NCBI RefSeq assembly: GCF_019320115.1
Contig: NC_089583.1
Span: forward strand, 74,727,368 to 74,791,367
Source: Miscanthus floridulus
Lineage: Eukaryota; Streptophyta; Magnoliopsida; Poales; Poaceae
Direction of reading: 5' to 3'
Length of the DNA stretch: 64,000 nucleotides
This document shows positions 9,892 through 22,400 of the stretch, one piece after another (within the stretch, counting starts at the first letter, position 1; every line of letters begins with the position of its first letter). The notes below the pieces were generated by a model. The model was not told where the DNA came from. It worked only from the letters and a program-made list of their open reading frames with translations, and did no database searches. The position numbers and the translations under genes are program-made.

Positions 9892-12800
9892 TGTAACACC
9901 TCAGGTGTTAGCCTTGCATAACTTGACTTGCATAGCATGAGCATGAGCATCAAGCATTCATAAACAAGCATTTATAATTGAAACATTGGATTGAAACATC
10001 TGCAACATTTGCTTGTTATCGCATGTTTCCTTGAACATATGCAACTTTTCTCATCATTTCATGTCTCCATGTGTATATGCATATGATCATGAGTGTACAC
10101 ATGTACTTGTGGATGTAAGTCACACAAACATGTAGCAACACCTAGGTTAGCAAATAGGACATTGTTCATGGTCATCGTTCATGAACCACACTTAAGATTT
10201 CATGTGATTACACTAAATAGCACTATGAGTGACTAATACATGAAATGATGGTATGACCTTGCAATTAGCCTAAACATGTTTAGAGTATCTTTATGAACAA
10301 CTTTGATATTCATGGTTAGGGATAAATAGGTCATTAAGCCATAGTTTGAAGTGTATCATCATTTAAATGTGACATGTTTGACCTAGTTTGAACTAGGTGC
10401 TGGAGACCTTGCATGGAGGTGGATCACTAAAGCAAAGTTGTAGTATTTGATATAAGGAACAACTTTAATTTTTTGGTCCTTGACTGATTTAGCTTCTAAC
10501 ATGCTAGAATTGGTCTCACAAGAATCAACAAAATTAAGATTTCAACACTTAACAAAATTTTCTAAGTCTTGGTTCACTGACCGACTGACAGGCTGACATT
10601 GGGGATGATATAACTCAGTTTCAGTTATGAATTGGCATGAGATCCTTGAATAAGAAATGAAGCTGGTACATAGGTCTACCATTTCGATGTAGAGCGTTTG
10701 CACGTTGGAGCCACGGATTAGCAAATACATCGCCGTGTAAACTCGCTGTCAGGCTCGGCTTCAGGATTAACTGACGAGCTGAATCAGTTTTGGTGGCCGA
10801 CCGTTATCAGGATAGAGCCACCGTGTGGACGCAAAGAACGGCCATGCATCACCGTTGCTCTGAACAGCCTGGCCGTACCGAGTCAGAGCAGGTCATTATC
10901 ACCCTAGCACCGCCCGCTCCTGCCTAGCTCACCATTTCTCATTTCAGGCTTCCTCCTTCCCCACCCACAGCAGCGCCGCTCTCCGCCATTGCAGCCGAGC
11001 ACCTCGCCTTCACCGAGCTCGCCTGTGCTCATGCCGTTCCATTCGCCAATCGGTCACGCTCGCAGCTATGCCTCCACCTTCCCCACCATTTCCACCTTGC
11101 AGCGCCTATGATTTCGCCTTTGGTAAGCTGCGTTTAGCTTTGCACCGTCGTGGGTTTGCCTTCGCCAGAGCTCCGCCATGGCCGTTGCTGTGGCCGTGCT
11201 TCGTCGGAGCATCTCCGGCCATCTGGATCGTTGTGACATAGTGTCAGGGTCACCATGGTCCTGTTGCTCGCCATGTTTGGCTTCGCCAGTAGCCGGAGAC
11301 TGACCTGGCACACGCAGTGCAGCGCCGCCGTGCCGCCATGGCCGACGTCGTCGCCCTTTGCACGCCGGTGATCCACCTGCCTAGCTAGCCCCACATGTGC
11401 GCCCTGGTCGAGTAGGTCGTGTTGTGAAGATGCCACCGCCGGTGAACTCACCGGCGATGAGCTCCGACCGCGCCAGCGCTGTAGCAAGCACCGTCCCCTG
11501 TTTTTGCGTCGATGACAGGCGGGCCCTACTGACCAATGGGTCCCTGCTGTCAGTGACTCTATATTATAAAGCTAGTTCAAATATTCCAGATTTGAGTGTG
11601 TTTTGTAATTTTTAGATCTCCAATTTGGTAGCTTCAAAAATGGTGAAATAAATTTGGTAGTGTTCCATAGGAAGTGTAGTATTCAAGAAAAATATGATCT
11701 TGACACTTACAGTAGAAATTTTGGAAGGTTTAAATGGAGATTTGAAATGTGTTTTTGAATGCATTGCAAACTTGTTTATTTTATATCTAGAGTTCCTTGT
11801 GCTCCAAAAATTATGAAATTTTTGTGGTAAGCTATTCTTGACATGTATGAGCTCTGATAAAAATTTGAGGATCAGTACATGCATAGATTTGTAGTTATAG
11901 TTTTTTCTTTTATAAATAGGTAATCCTTGTATGAATTTTCATAAATTATTTAGGAATCCAATATTCATGAAATTTGTTGGAGGTTATCCTAGTACCAGAA
12001 GGATGCTAAGAAAAAATAGGAAATCTGTTGCTTGACACTTTTCACTAGGGTTTCCTATTTTTGCTATTTTAAGCCTTTCTGCCTTGTCTTTTTTGTATAG
12101 AATGTTTTACTACATAAAATGGCATGGCGTTAAACTTTTGTAGTAGTCTTTTGGTAGCATTAGTAAGGTAGTATAATTTTTAAGAATTTATTATGCACAT
12201 TTTATATATATTTATTATTTAACCTATGTATCTAAATAAAATGATAAAGGCATTTAAAGAAATAGTCTAGGCTTCACCATTATATTTCCTTGAGTGTATT
12301 TGGTATGCTTAAACTGTTGGTAGACTTTGTGTTGTCAAACTTTGAATGATTACATGAAGTAGAAGTATTTTTACATTGTAATGCGAATTGGAAGGATTCC
12401 GGACAGATTCTGGAGTTTGATAAGTTGCATGATAAAAATGATGATTACTATAAAAATAGTTAATAACAAAGTTGTTGATAACTTCATCATATGTCTTGTG
12501 TTAAAATTTCAGGACCATAGGTCAAACAGTTTAGGAGTTACATCTAGTTTAAAGTTAGCTTTTCCGATTTTGCTTGCTCTCTAGAATTTCTGGACAGCAC
12601 TGATATGATTGTCTATTTTGCCTAGGATAAGTTGTGAATTAGCTTTTATGAATTAAATAAGAGATGTAGGTGATTTTATAAGCTTTCCAGAAAGTCTAGG
12701 ATCACTGCATTTGGATAATTAGAACTCCAGTTATGAGTAAAACAAGTAGCTACTATTTGTGAGATAGTTGATGAATTATTGAAGTAGTTAATTGCATAAT

Positions 12801-14523
12801 CAAGAAGAGATATGCACCTACTCAGTAGAACATGATGCACTTGTTAACATATATGCATTCGCAATATCTTATGCCATATTCATGCATCTAGGATCAGGAG
12901 GAAGAAATAACAGTTGCTGGAATTCGACGAAGTAGAGGAAGGGGACTAGCAGGAGAATCCTCAAGTCGCAGCTCCTGAAGGCGTGGAGCAGAATCCTGAA
13001 GAGCTTTCAGAGTGTCCTGACCACCGCCCCACTTCCTTTCTACGAGACAAGCCCCGGAGCATTTCAAGTCTCCTAGTATTTTACAAATGATTACTTAAGT
13101 ACTTATGATTGATGCATTAGGTTATAAGAGTTGAATGGAACCACTTGATGCCTATAAATTCCTTGTCCAGATATTACACCTTTAATCGATATAGGTCCAG
13201 GATCGAACATATGCTTAGCCATGCTTAGACTGGTAGAAGTCGGGTGATGTCCTGTCACCTGCGAGATATAGGTGGATACCGGAGCACTGGTTGGCTATAT
13301 TTGCTATCGTGGAACAGAACCATGAGGTAAAAGAAAATCGAGGCCGGGCGAAGTCTATGCGTAGGATGACTCTTATGATTCCATCTGAGCCGATTAAGGA
13401 CCGTACCGTTGTTGGCGCTTCTGACAAGATTGAACGCATGCCTATCACTTAGCTGGCTAGATAACTTGTTCCGACCGTGAAGCCAAGTAGCTCAACTCAG
13501 GCCGAGACCCGTTCTGTTGTGCGCTCCTTGTGGGGGGCGATCAGACTGAGCCCAAGAGCAGGCTAGGCCTGAATGTCCTAGCATTTGGTGTCCCAGATTG
13601 TGCGGCATGGTACGGACCCACGAAATGTGGACCTGAGTTGTACCAAAGGTGACCTAAGGCTGCCTTCACGTGGTATGCCTGGGTTTGTGTTAGGAATAAA
13701 TTCCTAGCTGGTTGAAATCGATTCGAATCACCGTCTCTCCCGGATAGTGAGAAACTTGGCTAGTCCCAACATCGTAGTAACTATGTTATGGAACATGATG
13801 GTTCGAATGAATATGGAGTTACAATACCTACTATGGTTACTATTGTATGCTTTTAAATTGATATACCACATGTTTGGCACTAGATAGTTGCTAATCTAGA
13901 GATGGATAGTTATAATTAACTTAATAATGGAATCATAATTGTATAACTGAGTTAATCGCTTTTATGCAAAACGTTGTCAAGCTATCTCCACATATACAGT
14001 CTTGCATAATCCTTGGAGTCATTTTATTTCTGGTTTATGATGGGTAAGTCTAGCTGAGTACTTTCTCATACTTAGGGTTTTATTTCCCATTGTTGTAGAT
14101 GGCACTGTGTATCATGGTTATTGCAAGAGTTGCTTCTATCCCGCCGTGGATGAGGAGTAAGCCTTGGGCAAGCTTCTTTATTAATCCCTATCTTTGCTTT
14201 TGTGGACTGTGATCCTATTTGGCACTGTATTAAACTATGTTGGAAACTTTATTTTTGAACTTAATTGCTTCCACTTTATCTATCAAACTCGGTTTGTAAT
14301 AACTTTTATTCATACTCTGATGATAAAAATGTATCTGTGAACTTTATGTAATATGTGGCATGCATGTTGAATCCTGTATGATCTTGGTTGTTGTAATCGT
14401 TTATCGAGACCCGTCGTGGTACTCGATGGACTACCAGGTTTATATGGGTTCAAGTATGACAGCACAACCGTTTGCGGGCTGCCATTGTAGTTGTACTCTT
14501 ATAAATTGGTCGGTTCCGCGACA
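9892..14523 (+). mobile_element. 5' LTR of element C (unit 1), 4632 bp
   Basis: It starts TGTAACACCTCAGGTGTTAG and ends GCGACA. It aligns along its length with the 3' LTR at 25602-30221 and with the antisense LTR at 19413-23854. It contains a GC-rich leader-like part (10730-11530), a TATATTATAAAG box near 11560 of uncertain meaning, a long AT-rich middle, the acidic mini-ORF region (about 12830-13090, frame broken here), and the TGCTTAGCCATGCTTAG block (13212-13228). Its opening forms a perfect 7-bp stem (TAACACC/GGTGTTA). Confidence 0.92.
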
Positions 14524-14525
14524 GC

Positions 14526-14537
14526 TGGTATCAGAGC
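14526..14537 (+). other. primer-binding site of element C (tRNA-Met type)
   Basis: TGGTATCAGAGC, two bases after the LTR end, is the standard plant retrotransposon primer site matching the initiator tRNA-Met 3' end. The unit 2 equivalent is 43347-43358. Confidence 0.95.
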
Positions 14538-15251
14538 AAGGTTCAACATTAATTGTCACATGTGTATTTAAAACAAAAGTTTTTGTTTTCCAAAAACCCT
14601 TCTCTAGCAACTAATAGTTATATTAATAGGTATTTGAAATCTAAAGTATGCCAATGATCACTTTTCTTATACCCAAATTAAGGACTATTAGGTGGCTATT
14701 TAAGTACTAACATGGGGGTTTTTACTTCGTCGTCCATACGACGTGCTATTGTATGGATGCCATTCACTTGAATGGTAATGTATGGATCAACTGCCTCTAC
14801 GCCAAGGTAAGATGATGAGAGTATGACCGCAAGATGTGAGCGTGCGGTCGGGGAGAGTTAGCTTTGGTATGGCTATGTATGCATGCTTACATGTGTATAG
14901 GGTACATATTTAATTGTGGGTTTAAATTGTTATCAGGTAGCTTGATACGGAAGTATATGTATGGGTATACATATATGGAAGTATTTAAATTACATTCTGC
15001 ATATTTCATTATGGGTTTGGGCTGAAATGAAATTTTATGCAGGTACACTAACAACGAAACGTGTAGCTCGACTAGTTATGCTATATATGAGAGAACATAT
15101 GTATGCCACCGTGTCTACCATTAGAAACAAATCTTTCCTAAGTTTGTGAGAATGTACGGAACGAGCATGCATCATGATAATTACTATTCACATAATTACA
15201 TTGTTCCTCCCCTTATAAAATTCTTAGTCGGTTATGTAACTCTTATCCATC
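14538..15251 (+). other. untranslated leader of element C
   Basis: 714 bases between the primer site and the first ORF. No coding frame is convincing. A small hairpin (CCATTC-ACTT-GAATGG, 14760-14775) is visible. This is where packaging and dimerisation signals would lie, which is inference. Unit 2 equivalent: 43359-44072. Confidence 0.6.
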
Positions 15252-16337
15252 ATGGCCTTGTCTCACCAAGTGTACATGCTGATGGTACAGATGGCAACAC
15301 CCATCGGATGTGAGAATTTCCTGAATGTTTTTGGAACCTACCCTCTTATGGAGAGTTTTGCACTTTGCGGGGTACCATGAACTGCCCCTGTATCATTGGA
15401 TCGAAGAGTATGTGAAAGGACAGCCATGGTACGAGGTGCGGCTCACTATTCTAGCCCGCACACAACCTGTCCTTCTGGCAGGAGTGGAAGGTAGAATCAG
15501 AAGGAAAGACTCCTTGGGAGGCTGCCCAAGTAGTGGTCCTTCGAGGTGTTAAGTCAAATCTATCAGCAACATGGAGATGCACTTACCGGCAGTGCAGCGA
15601 GTGTGTTTCCTTGGGTGGATCCGTCCACCACAAATTGGGAACAACATAGCCAAAATGCTTTGATCAGAGATCAGGATGAGCGCGTGAATAGCTCTAGTCC
15701 TTCCATGAGTACAATGTTTGCCGTGATGAAGATGTTTTGTGCACGCTAGGACAGTAGGGATTTCTGGCAGGAATCATACATCACCTGCATGGACAAACTC
15801 ATGAGAGCTGAAGCCGCGCAAAACAAGCTCAAGAAGTGTGTGCGCAAGCAAAAGAAAGCCGCAAGTAAAGCCCGAAGGGAATATGACCAAGCTTATGAAG
15901 CTTTGGGCGCTCTTCATGCCCAAATGGAACAAGTGGATCAGCAAAGAGCAGCAGCTCAAGAAGCTAGAGCTAATGATCAAGCAGTACTTGTCGGACTATG
16001 GGAGCAGTTGGAGACCGCCCATGCAGAGGTGTCCATAGCTAGACATCAGCGTGATGCAGTAGAAAACCATGTCGCTAACATAAGGATAGAGCGAGATAGG
16101 CACCGTGACATGAGCCACGCTTAGGATCATGCTAAAAGGAGCCTGCGTCAACAGCTTGCACAAGCCCAACTTCAAGTAATGAACCTTCAGCATGAAGTGC
16201 ACTATTTGAACAACCAGCTAAACCCTATCCTTGATGGGGAAGAGGATGGTCCAAATATGGAAGAGGATGATGATGAGGAGCCTGAGGAAGGAGATGATCC
16301 TATCTCTAACCTCGATAGTGATCATGACGAGGATTAG
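15252..16337 (+). pseudogene. extra coiled-coil ORF upstream of gag in element C (unit 1)
   Basis: The start at 15252 (MALSHQVYML) runs into an FGTYP stretch and shifts to the frame holding LLWRVLHFAGYHELPLYHW. A Trp-rich domain follows (GQPWYEV, then in unit 2 SFWQEWKVE), then a long heptad-like helix rich in Ala/Gln/Arg (about 15790-16200) and an acidic tail (EEDDDEEPEEGDD) ending at a TAG at 16335. It is not gag: the real gag with its zinc knuckle starts 360 bp later. Rice RIRE3/RIRE8-type elements are, as I recall, described with an extra ORF before gag, so this is probably the same kind. Function unknown; the helix suggests an oligomeric protein. It is broken here by one-base insertions near 15469 and 15538 and a TAG at 16122. 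Confidence 0.7.
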
Positions 16338-16699
16338 ATCACGTAGTACTTAGTATAAGTACTTAATGTATCATCATTGGTTATGTAATAGACCTGTAGT
16401 TTGGGTTGGTGTTGGTGATTTGAACTATCATGTAATATTGTTATTTGCATGACTATCGCACATTCGGTTAAAACTCTAATTCTAGTTGATCTATCTGAGC
16501 TCATGATTTGGATATTAACAAGCTATGAGTCTGATGAGAGATAAAATTGGTGATGTCATGTTACGAGAATGAATTGTTATGTCTCTGTTTTTATTGTGAA
16601 TTTGAGAATTTTCTCCAGTAATTTCAGTTTGGCATGATTATGATTCATCTGCAATCTTGTGGCATCAACCAATAATCGCTTATTGTTGCAACTTCGCAG
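16338..16699 (+). other. spacer between extra ORF and gag (element C)
   Basis: 362 bases with no coding frame. Nine bases after the extra-ORF stop there is a perfect hairpin, GTACTTA-GTA-TAAGTAC (16346-16362), conserved in unit 2 at 45165-45181. The spacer might hold an internal initiation or splice signal for gag. Nothing more is visible. Confidence 0.5.
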
Positions 16700-17759
16700 A
16701 TGATGTGCACCCGTGCAGGAGCTGGTAGCAGCCATGATGGCAATAATGATGACTTACCACCACCACCACCAGTTCGCTCAGGAGTTCTTTGCCTAGTTCT
16801 TGGAGAGCCAAAGGACAATGGAAGAAGCTCTACACCTCATCGTGCAAAACACCGCTCGTGGCCACCCACATCAACCAGGGGCCGAGCCAAATCAGCACAG
16901 TACATTCAAGGAATTTTTGGATACGAAGCCTCCTATCTTCAAGGTGGCTGAGGAACCACTACAGGCTGACTGAGTGGCTCAATACCATTGAGCAGAAGTT
17001 TCATCTGCTAAGGGTCACCGAGCATCTGAAAGCTGAGTATGCTTCTCATCAGCTACAAGGACCAACAGGGATCTGGTGGACACATTTCCTATCGTCTTTG
17101 CCTGCTAATGCGCGAGTGACCTGGAAATAGTTCAAGCTGGCTTTTAGGGGACATCATATTCTCCTAGGCCTAATGCGCATGAAAGCAGGCTGAATTTATG
17201 ATGGCTCACTCAAGAAACAAAGACCCTCACAGAATATATGCACGCATTCAACAACCTATCCAGATATGCTCTAGTTTTGTGGATACTGAGGAGAAAAAGA
17301 TAGAGAGCTTCAAGCGGGGTCTGGGTACCAAACTGATGAAGACCATGGCCAATTCTAGGTGTGCCATGTACAATGAGTTTATTAGTGATGCCTTGACCCA
17401 AGAGAACCACAATAACATGCATGCCGTTGCTAAGGGTTGCAAGAGGGCATATGAGGCAGGTGCCTCTGGATCTTCACAGTCAAAAGCGCCTATCATAGCT
17501 AGGCCACAATTCTGTCCACCTGCACCCAAGTTGAGGCCTCCACCACCTAAAGCTTAGAATAGCAGACCTCAGAAACCATTTCGTAAGGCATTCACTATTG
17601 CCTTACCAAAAGAGACTGGCAGTCAGGGGAGCTCCATTGGACCTAGGAATAATTAGCCATGTTTCAACTGCAATCAAATGGGTCATTGGGCCAAGGAATG
17701 CCCCCACCCCAAGAAGAATGGCAACCCAAATCAGAACAATCAGAGGTAGGTGAACGCAA
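16700..17759 (+). pseudogene. gag of element C (unit 1)
   Basis: It starts MMCTRAGAGSSHDGNNDD. The conserved chromovirus gag core is present: FKVAEEPLQADEWL (in the unit 2 frame), NTIEQKFHLLRVTEHLKAEY, GIWWTHFLSSLP. The CCHC zinc knuckle CFNCNQMGHWAKEC is at 17660-17701. Gag forms the particle and binds element RNA. Stops: TAG at 16794, 17128, 17555 (CAG in unit 2), 17654 and 17747, all fitting lost Gln codons. Extra bases against unit 2 near 16770, 16969 and 17190-17205 shift the frame. The C-terminal border with protease is approximate. Confidence 0.87.
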
Positions 17760-18236
17760 GGGCATGTCCGGGATACATGCATTATACCGCTGTTGAGGAA
17801 GTGCCCGCTGGAGAAGTTGTCATGGCTGGTATGTTTCTCGTCAACAAGCATCCCGCTGTTGTTTTATTTGACTCAGGAGCTTCTCATTCATTTATGAGTC
17901 AAGGCATTTGCATCTAGGCATGATCAAGAAATAATTGAAGTAAGCAAAGGGGGTTATAATATAAGTTCAGCAGGGGGTACTATTTCTACCAAAAAGATAG
18001 TAAAAAATGTGCTCATCTCTATACAAGGGAGGGAGTACACAACAGGATTTGATAATATTGTCCCGGGTTATCGATAAGTGTAATCTTAGGCATGAATTGG
18101 ATGAAGGATCATGGTGTTCTTATTGACACTAGCACCCGTGCTATTATGTTGAGAGAATCCACTGAGAGGGAATGCTTTTCTAGTACCACTCTCCCGCAAT
18201 TTTGAACTCCAACATTTAGCTTGTGCTATCCAAACC
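17760..18236 (+). pseudogene. retroviral-type aspartic protease of element C (unit 1)
   Basis: The active-site loop LFDSGASHSF is intact (Asp at 17870-17872), preceded by AGMFLVN. Downstream the second conserved part, [16 protein letters not shown], is visible near 18078-18125. The enzyme cuts the Gag-Pol precursor. The frame is broken by additional bases near 18045, 18060 and 18160 compared with unit 2. Borders are approximate. Confidence 0.8.
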
Positions 18237-19128
18237 ACCACAATTTGTGATATCCCAGTGGTTTGTGAGTTTTTGGATGTATTTCCAGAGGAATTACTAG
18301 GTCTACCACCTAATAGGGAGGTGGAATTTAAGATTGAGTTAGTGCCAAGTATGACACCCATATCAAGAAGCCCCTATAGAATGCCACCCAATGAGTTAGC
18401 GGAACTTAAGGTTCAATTGCAAGATCTATTGGACAAGGGTCTTATCCAACCTAGCTCATCTCCATGGGGATGTCTAGCATTGTTTGTGAAAAAGAAGGAC
18501 AAGTCACTGAGAATGTGTGTAGATTACTAGACCACTCAATGCTGTGACCATCAAGAACAAATATCCATTGCCCCACATCGACATCTTAGTTCGATCAGCT
18601 AGCAAAGGCAAAGGTATTCTCCAAAATTGACTTGAGATTAGGCTACCATCAGATAAAGATCAGACCGAAGGATATACCTAAAACTGCTTTCTCTACTAGG
18701 TACGGCTTATACGAGTATTTGGTTATGTCTTTCAGACTAACAAATGCTCTATCCTACTTTATGTACCTGATGAACTCGGTATTCATGCTCGAGCTCGACA
18801 AGTTCGTGGTCATGTTTATCGATGATATATTGATTTATTCAGAAAATGAGTCAGATCATGAAGAACATCTAAGGATTGTTTTATCCAGATTGAGGGAGCA
18901 TAAGCTATATGTGAAATTTAGCAAGTGTGAATTTTGGTTGAGCAAAGTACCTTTCTTAGGTCAAGAGATGGAATCTCTGTAGACCCATCAAAAGTACAAG
19001 AGGTCATGGATTGGAAAGCCCCAACTTCGGTTCATGAAGTTCAGAGTTTTCTAGGGTTAGCAGGGTATTATCGTCGTTTCATTCTAGATTTCTCAAAGAT
19101 AGCTAAGCCTATGACCAGACTACTTTAG
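18237..19128 (+). pseudogene. reverse transcriptase of element C (unit 1)
   Basis: Pieces in order: [88 protein letters not shown], the catalytic [11 protein letters not shown] (about 18818-18850), and the connection domain [17 protein letters not shown]. Compared with unit 2 there are single inserted bases near 18526 and 18589 and a 10-base deletion at about 18963, between two TCA triplets. It ends at a TAG (19126-19128) that fits a Gln. RT copies element RNA to DNA. Not functional. Confidence 0.9.
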
Positions 19129-19412
19129 AAAGATGAGAAGTACAAATGGACACTAGAATGTGAAGCAGCTTTTCACACCCTCAGAACTCTGTTGACTACA
19201 GCACCTGTGCTAGCACAACTAGACATTGAAAAGCCTTTTGATGTATTTTGTGATGCATTGGGAATAGGTTTGGGATGTGTGCTTATGCAAGAAGGAAGAG
19301 TTATTGCATATGCTTCTCGGCAATTGAGAAAGCATGAAGTCAACTACCCTACACATGATTTAGAACTTGTAGCAGTTGTTCATGCATTAAAGATATAGGA
19401 GACATTATTTGT
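19129..19412 (+). pseudogene. RNase H of element C, N-terminal part (unit 1)
   Basis: Contains the first catalytic Asp ([16 protein letters not shown]) and the Glu-bearing helix ([13 protein letters not shown]). The frame changes by one base at about 19397 and is then cut by an antisense LTR. TTTGT at 19408-19412 is the target duplication. The rest of the domain resumes at 23860. Confidence 0.88.
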
Positions 19413-22400
19413 TGTCGTAGAACTGACAAATTTATAAGAGTACAAGTACAATGGCAGCCCGCAAGCGGTCACACTGTCATACTTGAACTCATATAAACCT
19501 GGTAGTCCAGTCGAGTACCACGACGGGTCTCGATAAACGATTACAACAACCAAGATCGTACAGGATTCAACATACATGCCACATATTACATAAAGTTCAC
19601 AGATACATTTTTATCATCAGAGTACGAATAGAGGTTATTACAAACCGAGTTTGATAGATAAAGCGGAAGTAATTAAGTTCGAAAATAAAGTTTCCAACCT
19701 AGTTTGATATAGTGCCAAGTAGGATCACAGTCCACAAAAGCAAAGATAGGGATTAATAAAGAAGCCTGCCCAAGGCTTACTCCTCATCCACGGTGGGATA
19801 GAAGCAACTCTTGCAATAACCATGATACACAGTGTCCATCTGCAACAATGGGAAATAAAACCTTGAGTACTGAGAATGTACTCAGCTAGACTTACCCATC
19901 ATAAGCCTAGAAATAAAATGACTCCAAGGATTATGCAAGGCTGTATAAGTGGAGATAGCTTGACAACATTTTGCATAAAGGCAATTGACTTAGTTGTACA
20001 ATTAGGATTCCTTTATCAATTAATTATAACTAACCATCTCTAGATTAGCAACTATCCTATGCCAAACATGTGGTATATCAATTTAAAAGCATACAATAGT
20101 AACCATAGCAGGTATTGTATTCCATATTCATCTGAACCATCATGTTCCATAACACAGTTACTATGATGTTGGGACTAGCCAAGTTTCTCACTATCCGGGA
20201 GAGACGGCGATTCGAATCGTTTTCAACCAGCTAGGAATTTATTCCTAACACAAACCTAGCCATACCGCGCGAAGGCAACCTTAGGTCACCTTTGGTACAA
20301 CTTAGGTCCACATTTCGTGGGTCCGTACTGTGCCACACAATCTGGGACACTAGATGCTAGGATGTTTAGGCCTAGCTTGCCCTTGGGCTCAGTCTGACCG
20401 CCCCCTGCAAGGAGCGCACAACAGAATGGGTCCCGACCTGAGTTGAGCTACTCGGCTTTGCGGTCGAAATGAGTTATCTAGCCAGCTAAGTGAGAGGTAT
20501 GTGTTCAATCTTATCAGAAGCACCAACAATAGTATGGTCCTTAATTGACACAGATGGGGATAGATCCACACCCAAGACCTCCATGTCTTGTTGCTTCTCT
20601 ATCGACATCCCGCCCGGTCTCGATTTTCTTTTACCCCATGGTTCTGTTCCACGATAGCAAATATAGCCAACCGTGCTCCGGTATCCACCTATATCTCACA
20701 GGTGACAGGACATCACCTGAGTTCTACCGATCTAAGCATGGCTAAGAATATATTCGATCCTGGACCTATACCGGTTAAAGGTGTAATATCTGGACAAGGA
20801 ATGTATATGCATCAAGTGGTTCCATTCAACTCTTATAACCTAATGCATCAATCATAAGTACTTAAGTAATCATTTGTAAAATACTGGGAGACTTAGAATG
20901 CTCCAGGGCTTGCCTCGCAGAAAGGAAGTGGGGTGGTGGTCAGGACACTCCGGAAGCTCTTCAGGATTCTGCTCCGCGCCTTCGGGAGCTGCGACTTGAG
21001 GATTCTCCTGCTGGTCCCCTTCCTCTATCTCGTTGAATTTCAGCAATGTTATTTCTTCCTCCGATCCTAGATGCATGAATATGGCATAAGATATTGCGAA
21101 TGCATATATGTTAACAAGTGCATCATGTTCTACCGAGTAGGTGCATATCTCTTCTTGATTATGTAATTAATTAGTTCGACAATGCATCTACTACTTCACA
21201 AACAGCGGCTACTTGTTTTACTCATAACTAGAGTTCTAATTATCCAAATGTAGTGATCCTAGACTTTCTGAAAAGCTTATAAAATTACCTACAACTTTGT
21301 TATTAACCATTTTTACAGCAAACATCATTTTTAACATGCAACTTATCAAACTCCCAAATCTGTCCGGAAACTATTCTAATTCGCATTATGACGCAACCAT
21401 ACTTCTACTTCATATAATCATTCAAAGTTTGACAACACAAAGTCTACCAATAGTTTAAGCACACCAAATACACTCAAGAAAATATAATGGTGAAGCCCAA
21501 ACTATTTATTTAACTGCCTTTATTATTTTATTTAAATACTTGGGTTAAATAATAAACATATACCAGATGTACTTCATAAATTCTCAAAAATTTACAGTGC
21601 CTTAATAATGCTATCACAAGAGCACTGTAAAAGTTTCATGCCATTTTATTTAGTAAAACATTCTATACAAAAATGACAAGACAAAAAGGCTTACAATAGC
21701 AAAAATAGAAAACCCTAGTGAAAAGTGTCAAGCACCTGATTTCCTATTTTTCTTAGCATCCATATGGTACTAGGATAACCTCCAACAAATTTCATGAATA
21801 TTGGATTCCTAAATAATTTATGAAAATTCATACAAAGATTACCTATTTATAAAAGAAAAATCTATAACTACAAATCTATGCCTGCACTGATCATCAAATT
21901 TTTATCAGAGCTCATACAAGTCAAGAATAGCTTATCACAAAAATTTCATAATTTTTGGAGCATAGGAACTCTAGATATAAAATAAACAATTTTGCATGCA
22001 TTCAAAAACACATTTCAAATCTCCATTTAAATCTTCCAAAATTTCTACTGTAAGTGTCAAGATCATATTTTTCCTAAATACTACACTTCCTAAGGAACAT
22101 TACCAAATTTATTTCATAATTTTTGAAGCTACCAAATTGGAGATCTAAAAATTACAAAACAGTACAAACTCTAGAATTAAATGAACTATCCTATACTCTT
22201 ATTGCCGCTGACCAGTGGGACCCGCTGGTCAGAGGACCCACGCGTCAGTGAGATGAGAACAGAGTAGGCGGCGCTATGCTATGGACGCGGCCAGAGCTCG
22301 CTGACGGCGAACTCGCCGGCGGTGACATCATCACGATAGGATCTACTCGACCTAGCGCATCTATTGCACTACTTGGTCAGCCCTATTGTCGGTGCTAGTG

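Noticed and set aside
14526..14537. Remnant of a tRNA gene
   Set aside because: Only the 12 bases complementary to a tRNA 3' end are present, at the correct place after an LTR: a primer site, not a gene.
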